DNA of 64,000 bases from Trebonia sp964581815 (lineage in GTDB: Bacteria > Actinomycetota > Actinomycetes > Streptosporangiales > Streptosporangiaceae), in NCBI GenBank assembly GCA_964581815.1, contig CAZORE010000024.1:1-64000 (forward strand), read 5' to 3'. Below, piece by piece: positions 7,782 to 15,500 of this stretch. The position numbers were made by a program, and so were the translations under genes. Under the pieces are notes generated by a model. It had not been told where the DNA came from. It saw nothing but the letters and a program-made list of their open reading frames with translations, and did not search any database. The number at the start of each line of letters is the position of its first letter. Within the stretch, counting starts at the first letter, position 1.

Positions 7782-8789
7782 TCAGCGGTGACCTCCGCTG
7801 CCGCTGTAGGGGTTGGCGGGAAAGGTGGCGTAGCCGGTGACCGCGTACACGGCGGAGCCGACAATATCGCCGAAGTACTGCTCGAGCACGGCGCCAGTGC
7901 CCGGGCTTTCGAAGGTGTCTTCCACGCCTGCGAAGTTCTCGTATCCGCCGATTTCGATGGCCGGCCGGCCGGCCTGGTCCGTGGTTCCCGTCTTGACCGT
8001 CACCCCGGGTATTGCCGCCAGCACCTTGTACATCGCGGACCGCAGGGCCGGGCTCAGCAGCGGGTTCCACAGCCAGCTGGTGGCCTCCTGAAAGACCAGG
8101 TCGTCGGCGGTCAACCTCACCCCGTTGAGGTCCAAGCCAACCGTCGGTCCCGCCTGGCTGACCAGCAGGGCCCGCAGCTTCGCGGGGTCGGTGGGCCAGG
8201 CGGCGAACTCGGCCCGGGTAGGCGACCCGTGCGGGGCGACGGGGAACTCGCTTGGCACGCTGGAGCCGGGCACGCTGGAGCCGTGCTGGTAGGTCCAGAC
8301 ATCACCGGTGACGCCGTCGAAAACGGTCGTCCGCTCGTACCCGTACTCCGTAACCACTTGTTGCAATTGCTCCTTCAGGGACGGAGCGAGCTTCGGGTCG
8401 AGGATCTCGCTCGGCAGGTTTTTCGGGTAATCAACGCCCCCGTCCAGGTCGATCTCGGTGAGCGCGATGTACCGGTCCGTCGGCTGCGGAGCGTGCGCTG
8501 CGGCCACGCTGAGCTGGTCAAGCACCTGCACGGCGGTCAGCTTGACCGGGGGTAGCGTGGCCGGATGCTGTGTGTGGCCGGACGCGGATGGCCCGACGCG
8601 GGTCACGACCACGGCAGCCACGACGGCCGCGGCGGCAACGATAGTCGTCGTGACGCTCAGGATGCGGGTGTTCCTGAGCCGACGGTAGTGCCTGGTGACG
8701 ATGCCATCGGTGACGGCGGACGGCGCACGCAGGTCATCCGTGGCGCGGTGGAGCAGCTCACGCAGGGCGTCCTCATCGGTTTTAGGCAT
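7782..8789 (-). CDS. CU044_5270 family membrane protein (putative sigma-factor partner)
   Basis: The 335-residue protein has a short cytosolic N-terminus (EDALRELLHRATDDLRAPSA), one transmembrane helix at about residues 43-63 and a large extracytoplasmic domain. This is the architecture of CU044_5270 proteins, which actinobacteria usually encode directly after a SigE-type ECF sigma factor. That holds here: the sigma remnant ends 12 bases upstream. The family is thought to act as a membrane-anchored partner or regulator of the sigma factor, but its mechanism is not established. Because the sigma gene appears broken, this protein may have lost its partner. Confidence 0.8.
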   Translation of the reverse strand: MPKTDEDALRELLHRATDDLRAPSAVTDGIVTRHYRRLRNTRILSVTTTIVAAAAVVAAVVVTRVGPSASGHTQHPATLPPVKLTAVQVLDQLSVAAAHAPQPTDRYIALTEIDLDGGVDYPKNLPSEILDPKLAPSLKEQLQQVVTEYGYERTTVFDGVTGDVWTYQHGSSVPGSSVPSEFPVAPHGSPTRAEFAAWPTDPAKLRALLVSQAGPTVGLDLNGVRLTADDLVFQEATSWLWNPLLSPALRSAMYKVLAAIPGVTVKTGTTDQAGRPAIEIGGYENFAGVEDTFESPGTGAVLEQYFGDIVGSAVYAVTGYATFPANPYSGSGGHR

Positions 8790-8801
8790 GGGGATTCCCT
8801 T

Positions 8802-9190
8802 TCACGAGGTGGTGGCGGCGTCGGCAAACAAGGCCATGAGCCCGGGCTGGGCGCGCAGCTGCGCCACGGCGCGTGACGCGGTGCTCTTGACGGTTCCCGG
8901 TGAGACACCGAGCAGCTCGGCAACCTCGTCCTGGCTGAGGTCCTCGAAGTAGCGCAGCACGACGATCACGCGCTGGTGAACGGTAAGAGTGTCCAATGCG
9001 GCCAGCACGGTGGGGCGCAGTTCGGCCGCTGAGGCCGGGTCGCCGGACTTCGGGTCATTGCCGTCGTAGTTGTCGTACAGCTCAAGCTCGCGGGGGCGCC
9101 GCTGGCGCGCCCTGGCCAGGTCGACTGCAGCAGGGCATCACCGGACTCGTGGACGAACGCCTCAAAGGCACGCACCTGTTTCCGGTCCAA
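8802..9190 (-). pseudogene. degenerate SigE-type ECF sigma factor
   Basis: The N-terminus (from TTG 9190, DRKQVRAFEAFVHESGDALL) and the C-terminal half (LTVHQRVIVVLRYFEDLSQD and LLGVSPGTVKSTASR, sigma region 4) are typical of SigE-family ECF factors. They lie in different frames, and the connecting sigma region 2 (about 50-60 residues that bind core polymerase and the -10 element) is missing. The frame switch falls near 9120, where LLQS meets LARARQRRPRELELYDNYDG. An internal deletion with a frameshift explains this best, and an assembly error at that point is possible. The intact CU044_5270 gene follows immediately. Confidence 0.7.
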
Positions 9191-9247
9191 TTGATCTCCT
9201 GATTGTTGACGTCACCCTTCAAGACGATCGCGACCAGGATCTCGTTG

Positions 9248-10540
9248 CTAGACCGGCGTTTCGGCAGCGAGCGGGCCAGTGGAAGCGGGGCTCTCAAGCT
9301 GAGCTACCTTCGGCGCCGCTGCCCGGCGGTAACGCCTGGCGAGACCCGCGCCGCCGATCGCGGCGGCGAAGCAGGACGCGCCGCCTACCGCCAGGCCTAT
9401 GCGCGGGTCCGTCAGGGCGATGATCCACCCGATCACGGGGCCGCCGACCGGCGTCGTTCCCTGGAAGGCGACTTGCCAGAGCGCAAGCACCCGTCCGCGC
9501 ATTCTCGGCTCGGAGCTGAGCTGGATCGTCGAGTTGCCGATAGCGATGAAGGAGACGCTCGCCCAGCCGACGAACAGCAGTGCGGCGTAGGCAAGGCCGA
9601 GAACGGGTGAAAACGCGCAGGCCAGGATAGCCACCCCGAAGCCAGCCGAGGCGAGGATCATCGGCCGGAGCCCGGTTCGGCCCCGCGCGGCGGTAAACAG
9701 GCCGCCGATGACCGCGCCGATTCCCATGGCCGCGGTCATGAAGCCGTAGGCCTCCGCACCGCCGTGGAACGACCGCTCGGCGAGGACCGGAAGCGAGACA
9801 GAGAACTCATAGGCGAGCAGTCCGACCAGCCCCATCATCGCCAGCGGGACAGCGATGGTGGGAGTGCGCGCCGCGTAGCGCAGGCCTTCCCGCAGTTGCC
9901 CGCTGGCCCGCCCGGACGGCGGACTCGGCTGCAGGGCGGACCGGTCCATCATCAGCAGGGAGGTGACGACGGCCACGAAGCTCGCTGCGTTCAGAAGGAA
10001 GCAAGTCCCCGTGCCGACCGTGGCGATGAGGATGCCACCGATGCCAGGCCCGACTGCGCGTGCCGCGTTCACCGTCACCGAATTCAGCGTGATGGCGTTG
10101 CGCAGTTCGTCTTTGCCGACCATCTCCCGGACGAAGGCTTGCCGGGCGGAGTTCTCAAAGGCGTTGTTCAGGCCAAGGATGACGGCCAGCACGCAGATTT
10201 CCCAAAAGCGGGCCGAGCCGAACACGACGAGCAGCCCGAGCGCCAGGGCCTGGAACCCCATGACGGTCTGCAACGCCATCATGAGCCGCCGCTTGTCCAC
10301 CCGGTCGGCGACAACGCCGCCGTAAGGACCCAGGAGCAAGACGGGCACCGCCTGCAGCGCCACGACCAGGCCCAGGTCGGTGCTCGAATGGGTGAGGGTC
10401 AGTACGAGCCAGGACTGCGCCGTCAGCTGCATCCAGGTGCCGACCAGGGATATCGACTGGCCAGTGAAGTACAGACGGTAGTTCGGTTCTCGCAGCGAGG
10501 AGAAAGTCTTCTCCCAAAAGACTCCCGGCCTAGTCTTCAC
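9248..10540 (-). CDS. MFS transporter (MFS_3 / EntS-like exporter)
   Basis: A 430-residue protein with about 12 hydrophobic helices. The N-terminal signature SLREPNYRLYFTGQSISLVGTWMQ and the loop motif GVVADRVDKRRLM (MFS motif A) place it in the MFS_3/EntS-like branch, which exports small molecules such as siderophores or drugs. Substrate cannot be inferred. It is on the minus strand beside the broken sigma operon. The short upstream region contains TTAGTTAGCACAACAAACTA, an AT-rich imperfect inverted repeat that may be a MarR- or TetR-type operator, but no adjacent regulator gene supports this. Confidence 0.9.
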   Translation of the reverse strand: MKTRPGVFWEKTFSSLREPNYRLYFTGQSISLVGTWMQLTAQSWLVLTLTHSSTDLGLVVALQAVPVLLLGPYGGVVADRVDKRRLMMALQTVMGFQALALGLLVVFGSARFWEICVLAVILGLNNAFENSARQAFVREMVGKDELRNAITLNSVTVNAARAVGPGIGGILIATVGTGTCFLLNAASFVAVVTSLLMMDRSALQPSPPSGRASGQLREGLRYAARTPTIAVPLAMMGLVGLLAYEFSVSLPVLAERSFHGGAEAYGFMTAAMGIGAVIGGLFTAARGRTGLRPMILASAGFGVAILACAFSPVLGLAYAALLFVGWASVSFIAIGNSTIQLSSEPRMRGRVLALWQVAFQGTTPVGGPVIGWIIALTDPRIGLAVGGASCFAAAIGGAGLARRYRRAAAPKVAQLESPASTGPLAAETPV

Positions 10541-10643
10541 GCACCTATCCTTGCAGCCGCCAACTCGTTAGTTAGCACAACAAACTATAAATCATGGCTG
10601 TTCCCGGGCTCAGACCCCGGTGATGGAGGTTGAGTGACGCCGG

Positions 10644-10988
10644 GTGCAGTCGTGGGAGAACCCGTGCATCGTCAAGCTCTCCAACGCGTGGGTGCTGATG
10701 AACCCGGGCGGTCCCCCCACCCCCGACAAGCCTGACATCTCGGTCGTCAACCACGAGGCCGGGAACACGGTCTCCAGCTTCATGAACCTGCGGGTCGCCG
10801 ACATCCAGGCTTGTTATGAGGAGTGGAGCGCAAAGGGAGCCGAGTTCGTGACACCGCCGATCGATCGCGGTGCCGAGATCCGCTGCTACATGCGCGATCC
10901 CGACGGCTACATGATCGAGGTCGGCCAAGCCACGGGAGTGCTCCACGGCCAACTGGCCAAGAAGCGACCTGAAGACTTGCCCGGCTGA
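10644..10988 (+). pseudogene. 5'-truncated glyoxalase/VOC family protein
   Basis: The 114-residue frame matches the C-terminal two-thirds of a VOC-superfamily protein (KLSNAWVLMNPGGPPTPDKP, then VSSFMNLRVADIQACYEEW and IRCYMRDPDGYMIEVGQ). The first beta-alpha-beta unit, usually about 40-45 residues with a DFY motif, is missing, and an in-frame stop lies just upstream of the GTG at 10644. No good ribosome binding site precedes it. I consider it a truncated gene. The preserved DPDGY..EVGQ segment carries the metal-ligand Glu of the second half. Confidence 0.6.
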
Positions 10989-11011
10989 CCTCGGGGCCCG
11001 CCGCCCCGGGG

Positions 11012-12445
11012 TCAACGATCGCGGAAGTTAAATGACACAAGGTGAGCGGGTTCCGGGGGGAGAACCAAGGCGACCGCACCCGCAATGGACAGCAAGCGGT
11101 CGTCCGTCCCATAGCGGCCTACCAGCTGCAGGCCGACGGGCAGGCCGTCGGCGGTGAAGCCAGCGGGGACCGAGACGGCGGGGTGGGCGGTCACCGTGAT
11201 CCGGGAGCAGCTGCGCAGCCAGTCGATATAGGTGTCCTGCGGTATCCCGTTGATGGCGGTCACCCATTCCTGTTCCACTGGGAACGGGGTGACCTGAACC
11301 GTCGGGGCCGCGAGCACGTCATAGCCGCGCAGGAACGCCTTCATCCGGCCGAAGATCTCGCTGTGCTGCCGTTGGGCGGTGGCGACCTGCGGCCCGGTCA
11401 GCGCGAGGCCCTGCTCGATGTTCCAGATCAGCGCGTCCTTCAGCCGGTCCCGTGCGGTCTCAAGCAGGGACCCGTACCGGCCGGCCATCATGACGGCCCG
11501 CAGGACCAGGAACGCCTCGTCCGCGCCGGCCAGGTCAGGCTCGGCGTCGGTGATGACGGCCCCCGCCGCGGCCAGGACTTCACGTGCCCGGACGAGCACC
11601 CGGGCGACTTCCGGCTCAACGGGCAGCCCGCCGAGGTCGGCGCTCCACGCGACCCGCAGCCCGGCGACGCCGTCCGCCGCCCGCCACGCCCCAGTGCCCG
11701 GCGCGGCGGCGTGCGCGCCGGGCCGGGCCAGCGGCAGCGCCGGGTCGTGCCCGCGCAGGCCGTCAAGCAGCAAGGCCGCGTCGGCGGCCGACCGGGCGAT
11801 CGGGCCGAGGACAGGGAGCGGGTTGAAGAAGTCACCGCCGGTCGGGATCGTGCCCGGCGTGGTCCTCAAGCCCACGAGGGAGCACATCGCGGCGGGGTTG
11901 CGGACGCTGGCCGCGAGGTCCGATCCGTCCGCGAAGGGCAGCAGGCCGGCCGCGACCGCAGCCGCGGCGCCCCCGCTGCTCCCGCCCGGCGTCATCCGGG
12001 TATCCCAGGGGTTGCAAGTCGCGCCGAAGACCGCGTTGAACGTCTGTGATCCCGCGCCGAACTCCGGGGTGTTCGTCTTGCCGATAATCACCGCTCCGGC
12101 CGCCTTCAGCCGCGCGACATGCGGGGCGTCGGCGTCCGGCACGTGGCCTGCGAACAGCGGGGAACCATAGGTCGTCCGGATGCCCGCAGTGTCGGAGAGG
12201 TCCTTCACGGCGATCGGCAGCCCGTGCAGCACGCCGAGCCGGCCGCCGCGCGCAGCGGCTTCATCAGCCGCCGCGGCCTCGGCGGTGGCCTGCTCTTCCG
12301 CCAGGGTGACGATTGCGTTGAGCTGGGGGTTGATCCGGTGGATCCGGTTCAGGAACGCGTCGAGTAGCTCACGGGCCGACAGTTCCCTGAAGTGCAGCAG
12401 CCGCGCCAGTTCAACGGCGGGCGTGAAGCAAAGGTCATCGTCCAT
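11012..12445 (-). CDS. amidase (amidase signature family)
   Basis: The 477-residue protein carries the Ser-cis-Ser-Lys triad of amidase-signature enzymes: Lys81 (PIAVKDLSDTAG), Ser157 in GGSSGG, and nucleophile Ser180 in LAASVRNPA. Segments HRINPQLNAIVTLAEE and GKTNTPEFG are also characteristic. It should hydrolyse a carboxamide to acid and ammonia in the cytoplasm. Aryl-acylamidase, 6-aminohexanoate-cyclic-dimer hydrolase and related enzymes share this sequence type, so the substrate is open. It is transcribed divergently from the CaiB-crotonase pair, with only 86 bases between start codons. Confidence 0.92.
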   Translation of the reverse strand: MDDDLCFTPAVELARLLHFRELSARELLDAFLNRIHRINPQLNAIVTLAEEQATAEAAAADEAAARGGRLGVLHGLPIAVKDLSDTAGIRTTYGSPLFAGHVPDADAPHVARLKAAGAVIIGKTNTPEFGAGSQTFNAVFGATCNPWDTRMTPGGSSGGAAAAVAAGLLPFADGSDLAASVRNPAAMCSLVGLRTTPGTIPTGGDFFNPLPVLGPIARSAADAALLLDGLRGHDPALPLARPGAHAAAPGTGAWRAADGVAGLRVAWSADLGGLPVEPEVARVLVRAREVLAAAGAVITDAEPDLAGADEAFLVLRAVMMAGRYGSLLETARDRLKDALIWNIEQGLALTGPQVATAQRQHSEIFGRMKAFLRGYDVLAAPTVQVTPFPVEQEWVTAINGIPQDTYIDWLRSCSRITVTAHPAVSVPAGFTADGLPVGLQLVGRYGTDDRLLSIAGAVALVLPPEPAHLVSFNFRDR

Positions 12446-12531
12446 ATCCGTAGTAATCGTAGGCCGCTACGCGGAAGCCGGTCCTAAGGCATACCGTTGC
12501 CTTTCTAGCTGGCGGCGGTGAAGGTGGGGGC

Positions 12532-13701
12532 ATGGACCTTCCGCTCGGTGACATCCGCGTCATTGACCTGACCATCGCGCGGGCGGGGCCCACCTGCGTC
12601 CGGCAGCTCGCTGACTGGGGCGCGGACGTGATTCGCGTCGAGCCGCCGGGCGCATCGGACCCGCTCGGCGGTGACCGGCACGGCAGCGACTTCCAGCAGC
12701 TCCACCGTAACAAGCGGGCGCTGTCCCTCAACTTGAAGTCCCCGGCCGGCCTTGACGTGCTGATGCGCCTGGTCGACACCGCCGACGTGCTGGTCGAGAA
12801 CATGCGCCCGCCGGTCAAGGACCGCCTCGGGATCGGCTACGAGGCCGTCCACGCGCGCAACCCTCGGCTGGTGTACGGGTCGATCTCGGGATTCGGCCAG
12901 GACGGCCCCTATAGCGGCCGGGGTGGCGTCGACCAGATCGCCCAGGGCATGGGCGGGCTGATGAGCGTGACCGGACTGCCCGGTGGTGGGCCGGTGCGGG
13001 CCGGCATCCCGGTGGCCGACCTGTCGGCGGGACTGTACCTCGCAATCGGCGTGCTGGTCGCGCTGCACGACCGGAACCGGACCGGGACCGGCCGGTGGGT
13101 GCAGACCTCGCTGCTGGAGTCGATGATCGCGATGATGGACTTCCAGGCTGCCCGCTGGACCATCGACGGCCACGTGCCGGGACAGGAAGGCAATAACCAC
13201 CCGGCGCTCGTCCCGATGGGCTGCTTCGCCACCGCCGACGGGTACGTGAACATCGGCGCGGCGGGCGGCCGCATCCTGCGCGCCTTCGCCGAGGTCATCG
13301 GGCGTCCGGAACTGCCCGCCGACTCGCGCTTCGATACCCCGCAGAAGCGGTTCGCCAACCGGGTGGAGCTCGCGCGCATAGTCTCCGACCGGCTGCGGAC
13401 CCAGGGCACAGACTACTGGGTGACGGCCCTGAACGCGGCCGGTGTCCCCTGCGGGCCGGTCTACGCGATGGACGAGGTGTTCGCCGACCCGCAGGTCAAG
13501 CACCTGGAGATGGCACAGGCCGTGGACCATCCGGCTCGCGGCCCGATCGACCTCGTCCGCAACGCGGTGCGGATGACCGGCGCGACGGGCACCGTCCGGG
13601 CCCCGGCCCCCGATCCGGGCGACCACACCGACGATGTCCTCACCGACCTGGGCTACTCTTCGGCGGAGATCGAAAAGCTGCGCGCCGACACGGTGGTCTG
13701 A
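12532..13701 (+). CDS. CaiB/BaiF family CoA-transferase (class III)
   Basis: A 389-residue class III CoA-transferase with the N-terminal ADWGADVIRVEPPG nucleotide/CoA-binding segment and the LHRNKRALSLNLKSP loop. Asp163 (AGIPVADLSAGLY) aligns with the Asp that forms the acyl-enzyme intermediate in formyl-CoA transferase. It transfers CoA between carboxylic acids in the cytoplasm. The crotonase gene follows 23 bases downstream on the same strand, so the pair probably activates an acid as its CoA thioester and then modifies it. The acid is not identifiable. Confidence 0.92.
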   Translation: MDLPLGDIRVIDLTIARAGPTCVRQLADWGADVIRVEPPGASDPLGGDRHGSDFQQLHRNKRALSLNLKSPAGLDVLMRLVDTADVLVENMRPPVKDRLGIGYEAVHARNPRLVYGSISGFGQDGPYSGRGGVDQIAQGMGGLMSVTGLPGGGPVRAGIPVADLSAGLYLAIGVLVALHDRNRTGTGRWVQTSLLESMIAMMDFQAARWTIDGHVPGQEGNNHPALVPMGCFATADGYVNIGAAGGRILRAFAEVIGRPELPADSRFDTPQKRFANRVELARIVSDRLRTQGTDYWVTALNAAGVPCGPVYAMDEVFADPQVKHLEMAQAVDHPARGPIDLVRNAVRMTGATGTVRAPAPDPGDHTDDVLTDLGYSSAEIEKLRADTVV

Positions 13702-13724
13702 GGCGTTCCAGGAAAGGCGGCCGC

Positions 13725-14534
13725 ATGACGATCCTGAACCGTGAGACTGGCACGGACCAGCTGCTCGTTGAGGTGGCCGGCTCCGTCGCGACCGTGACCT
13801 TCAACAACCCGGCCCGGCGCAACGCCCTGACGGCGCAGATGCGGGCCGCACTGCCGGGCGTGCTGACGGCCCTGAACGCCGACGGCGATGTCCGGGTGGT
13901 CGTGGCGACCGGCGCCGGGGAGGCGGCGTTCATGTCGGGCGCGGACATCTCCGAGTTCGCCGCTCAGCGCACCGCGCCCGCCGACCGGGCCGCCTTTGAC
14001 CGTGGCCAGGCGGCCCTCGCCGAGGCCTGGGCGACCCTGGACAAGCCCGTCATCGCCATGATCCGGGGCTACTGCCTGGGTGGCGGCCTGCTCACCGCGC
14101 TGCAGGCCGACATCCGCATCGCCTCCGACGACAGCCAGTTCGGCATCCCGGCGGCCAGGCTCGGCCTGGGCTACGCCTTCTCCGGTGTCACCGGCCTGAT
14201 AGCCCTGGTCGGCCCGTCGAAGGCGGCCGAGATCCTGTTCTCCGCCCGGCGGTTCAGCGCGGCCGAGGCCCTGCAGATGGGCCTGGTGAACCAGGTCGTC
14301 CCCGGTGGTGCGCTGCACGAGACCGTGTACGGCCTGGCTTCGGCAATCGCTGGCAACGCCCCGCTGACGATCGCCGCCGCCAAGGCGGCGATCCGGGAGG
14401 CCTCCCGCCCGGCGCAGGAGCAAGACCTCGCCCGCGTCAACGCGATGGTCGAGGCCTGCTTCCGCTCGGCGGACTACCTGGAAGGCCAGCGTGCCTTCGC
14501 CGAGAAACGGCCGCCCACCTTCACCGGGCAGTAA
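13725..14534 (+). CDS. crotonase-fold protein (enoyl-CoA hydratase/isomerase family)
   Basis: A 269-residue crotonase-superfamily member with the CoA-binding FNNPARRNALTAQM segment and both oxyanion-hole regions (AFMSGADI and YCLGGGLL). The two catalytic glutamates of classical enoyl-CoA hydratase are absent: the position after GGG-x is Leu123 rather than Glu, and the F-G-x-P-E Glu is Ala144. The protein therefore probably does not catalyse standard hydration and may act as an isomerase, hydrolase, lyase or other crotonase. It is the second gene of an operon with the CaiB-type CoA-transferase and follows an AGGAAAGGCGGCCGC leader. Confidence 0.88.
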   Translation: MTILNRETGTDQLLVEVAGSVATVTFNNPARRNALTAQMRAALPGVLTALNADGDVRVVVATGAGEAAFMSGADISEFAAQRTAPADRAAFDRGQAALAEAWATLDKPVIAMIRGYCLGGGLLTALQADIRIASDDSQFGIPAARLGLGYAFSGVTGLIALVGPSKAAEILFSARRFSAAEALQMGLVNQVVPGGALHETVYGLASAIAGNAPLTIAAAKAAIREASRPAQEQDLARVNAMVEACFRSADYLEGQRAFAEKRPPTFTGQ

Positions 14535-14605
14535 GGCCAGCTCAGGCTTACGAAGCGGCTTGCCCCAATTGTCCGACTACACGGGGAATCTGCCGGTGCC
14601 ACCGT

Positions 14606-14622
14606 GTAGCACCCGGTGCTAC
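14606..14622. promoter_or_regulatory. palindromic operator of second toxin-antitoxin module
   Basis: GTAGCACCCGGTGCTAC is a perfect inverted repeat around a central C and ends 9 bases before the antitoxin ATG at 14632. It is the expected place for autorepression by a Phd-type antitoxin. Its sequence differs from the GTACCAC repeats at the other module. Confidence 0.6.
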
Positions 14623-14631
14623 CCTGTGAAT

Positions 14632-14898
14632 ATGAACATGCCAGAGATCACGCAACGGGACCTGCGGTCCAGGTCTCGCGAGATCATGGACGCCGTCGAG
14701 CACGGGCAGGCGTTCACCGTCACCCGTGACGGCCACCGGATCGGGGAACTGATCCCCATCCGGCGACGGCGAACGTTCGTCTCCCGGCAGGAATTCGCGG
14801 CAATGTCCCGCAACGCGCCTGTTAGCGATCTGGACGCATTCCGCGCCGACCAGGACACGGTCGCCGACCACGAGGACAGCGACCCGTATGAGCGGTGA
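14632..14898 (+). CDS. Phd/YefM-type antitoxin
   Basis: An 88-residue Phd/YefM-family protein (ITQRDLRSRSREIMDAVEHG, then FTVTRDGHRIGELIPIRRRR) with an acidic C-terminus (ADQDTVADHEDSDPYER) for toxin binding. I chose ATG 14632 because the palindromic operator lies directly upstream; an extended open frame back to 14491 would run through that operator. The gene overlaps the PIN toxin by 11 bases. It is a paralogue of the antitoxin at 7442-7729, sharing the IPIRRRR segment and the same gene order, but lies on the opposite strand. Confidence 0.88.
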   Translation: MNMPEITQRDLRSRSREIMDAVEHGQAFTVTRDGHRIGELIPIRRRRTFVSRQEFAAMSRNAPVSDLDAFRADQDTVADHEDSDPYER

Positions 14899-15370
14899 AA
14901 CTTCGGCCTCTTCCCGGCAGGGACTGCTCGACACCAACATCCTCGTGCTGCGCCGCTGGATCGACCCCGCCGAACTGCCGGACGAGATGGCGATCAGCGC
15001 CATCACCCTTGCCGAGCTGTCCGCCGGACCGCACCAGGTCCGCCCCAACACCGAGCAGGACCGGTACGACGAGCACGAGGAACGCTCACGCCGCACCGAG
15101 GCACTGCAACGCGCCGAGAGCGAGTTCGACCCCGTCCCGTTCGACGCCGAGGCCGCCCGCATCTACGGCCGGGTGACCGCCGCCGTGGTCGCGGCCGGCC
15201 GCAAGCCGCGCAGGCGGATAGCCGACCTGATGATCGCAGCCACCGCCATCGCCGAAGACCTCCCCCTCTACACCACCAACCCAGGCGACTATGCAGGACT
15301 GGAGAAACTCATCCGCGTCGTCCCCGTCACCCGCCCGCACTTGCCCCAGGAGGACAAGCCCAGCAGGTGA
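14888..15370 (+). CDS. vapC: PIN-domain toxin (VapC-like)
   Basis: A 160-residue PIN-domain ribonuclease with the acidic residues Asp15 (LLDTNIL), Glu43 (TLAELSAGPH), Asp113 (RIADLMIAATA) and Asp134 (NPGDY). Compared with its paralogue at 7023-7445 it has an insertion of charged residues (NTEQDRYDEHEERSRRTE) before helix 3. It overlaps the upstream antitoxin, as expected for a type II toxin. Its RNA target is unknown. Confidence 0.9.
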   Translation: MSGETSASSRQGLLDTNILVLRRWIDPAELPDEMAISAITLAELSAGPHQVRPNTEQDRYDEHEERSRRTEALQRAESEFDPVPFDAEAARIYGRVTAAVVAAGRKPRRRIADLMIAATAIAEDLPLYTTNPGDYAGLEKLIRVVPVTRPHLPQEDKPSR

Positions 15371-15409
15371 GGTAGCCGGGCCCGCCTCGTGACGCCGAAT
15401 GGCTGGCAT

Positions 15410-15460
15410 CAGCCCCAGTACCCGCCCCGGTCTTCAGCCGCCGGAGCGGGACTGAGGCTG
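15410..15460. terminator. imperfect hairpin between convergent genes
   Basis: The arms 15410-15430 and 15441-15460 pair as a long stem with two mismatches and one bulge (CAGCC, CAGT, CCCGC and CCGG pair in order) around a 10-base loop. It sits between the convergent ends of the PIN toxin (15370) and the GDSL hydrolase (15501), so it could act as a bidirectional terminator. There is no U-tract. Confidence 0.5.
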
Positions 15461-15500
15461 GATCGCGGCCCGTCGTCGGCGTGCCGCGGTCCGGGCGGGT

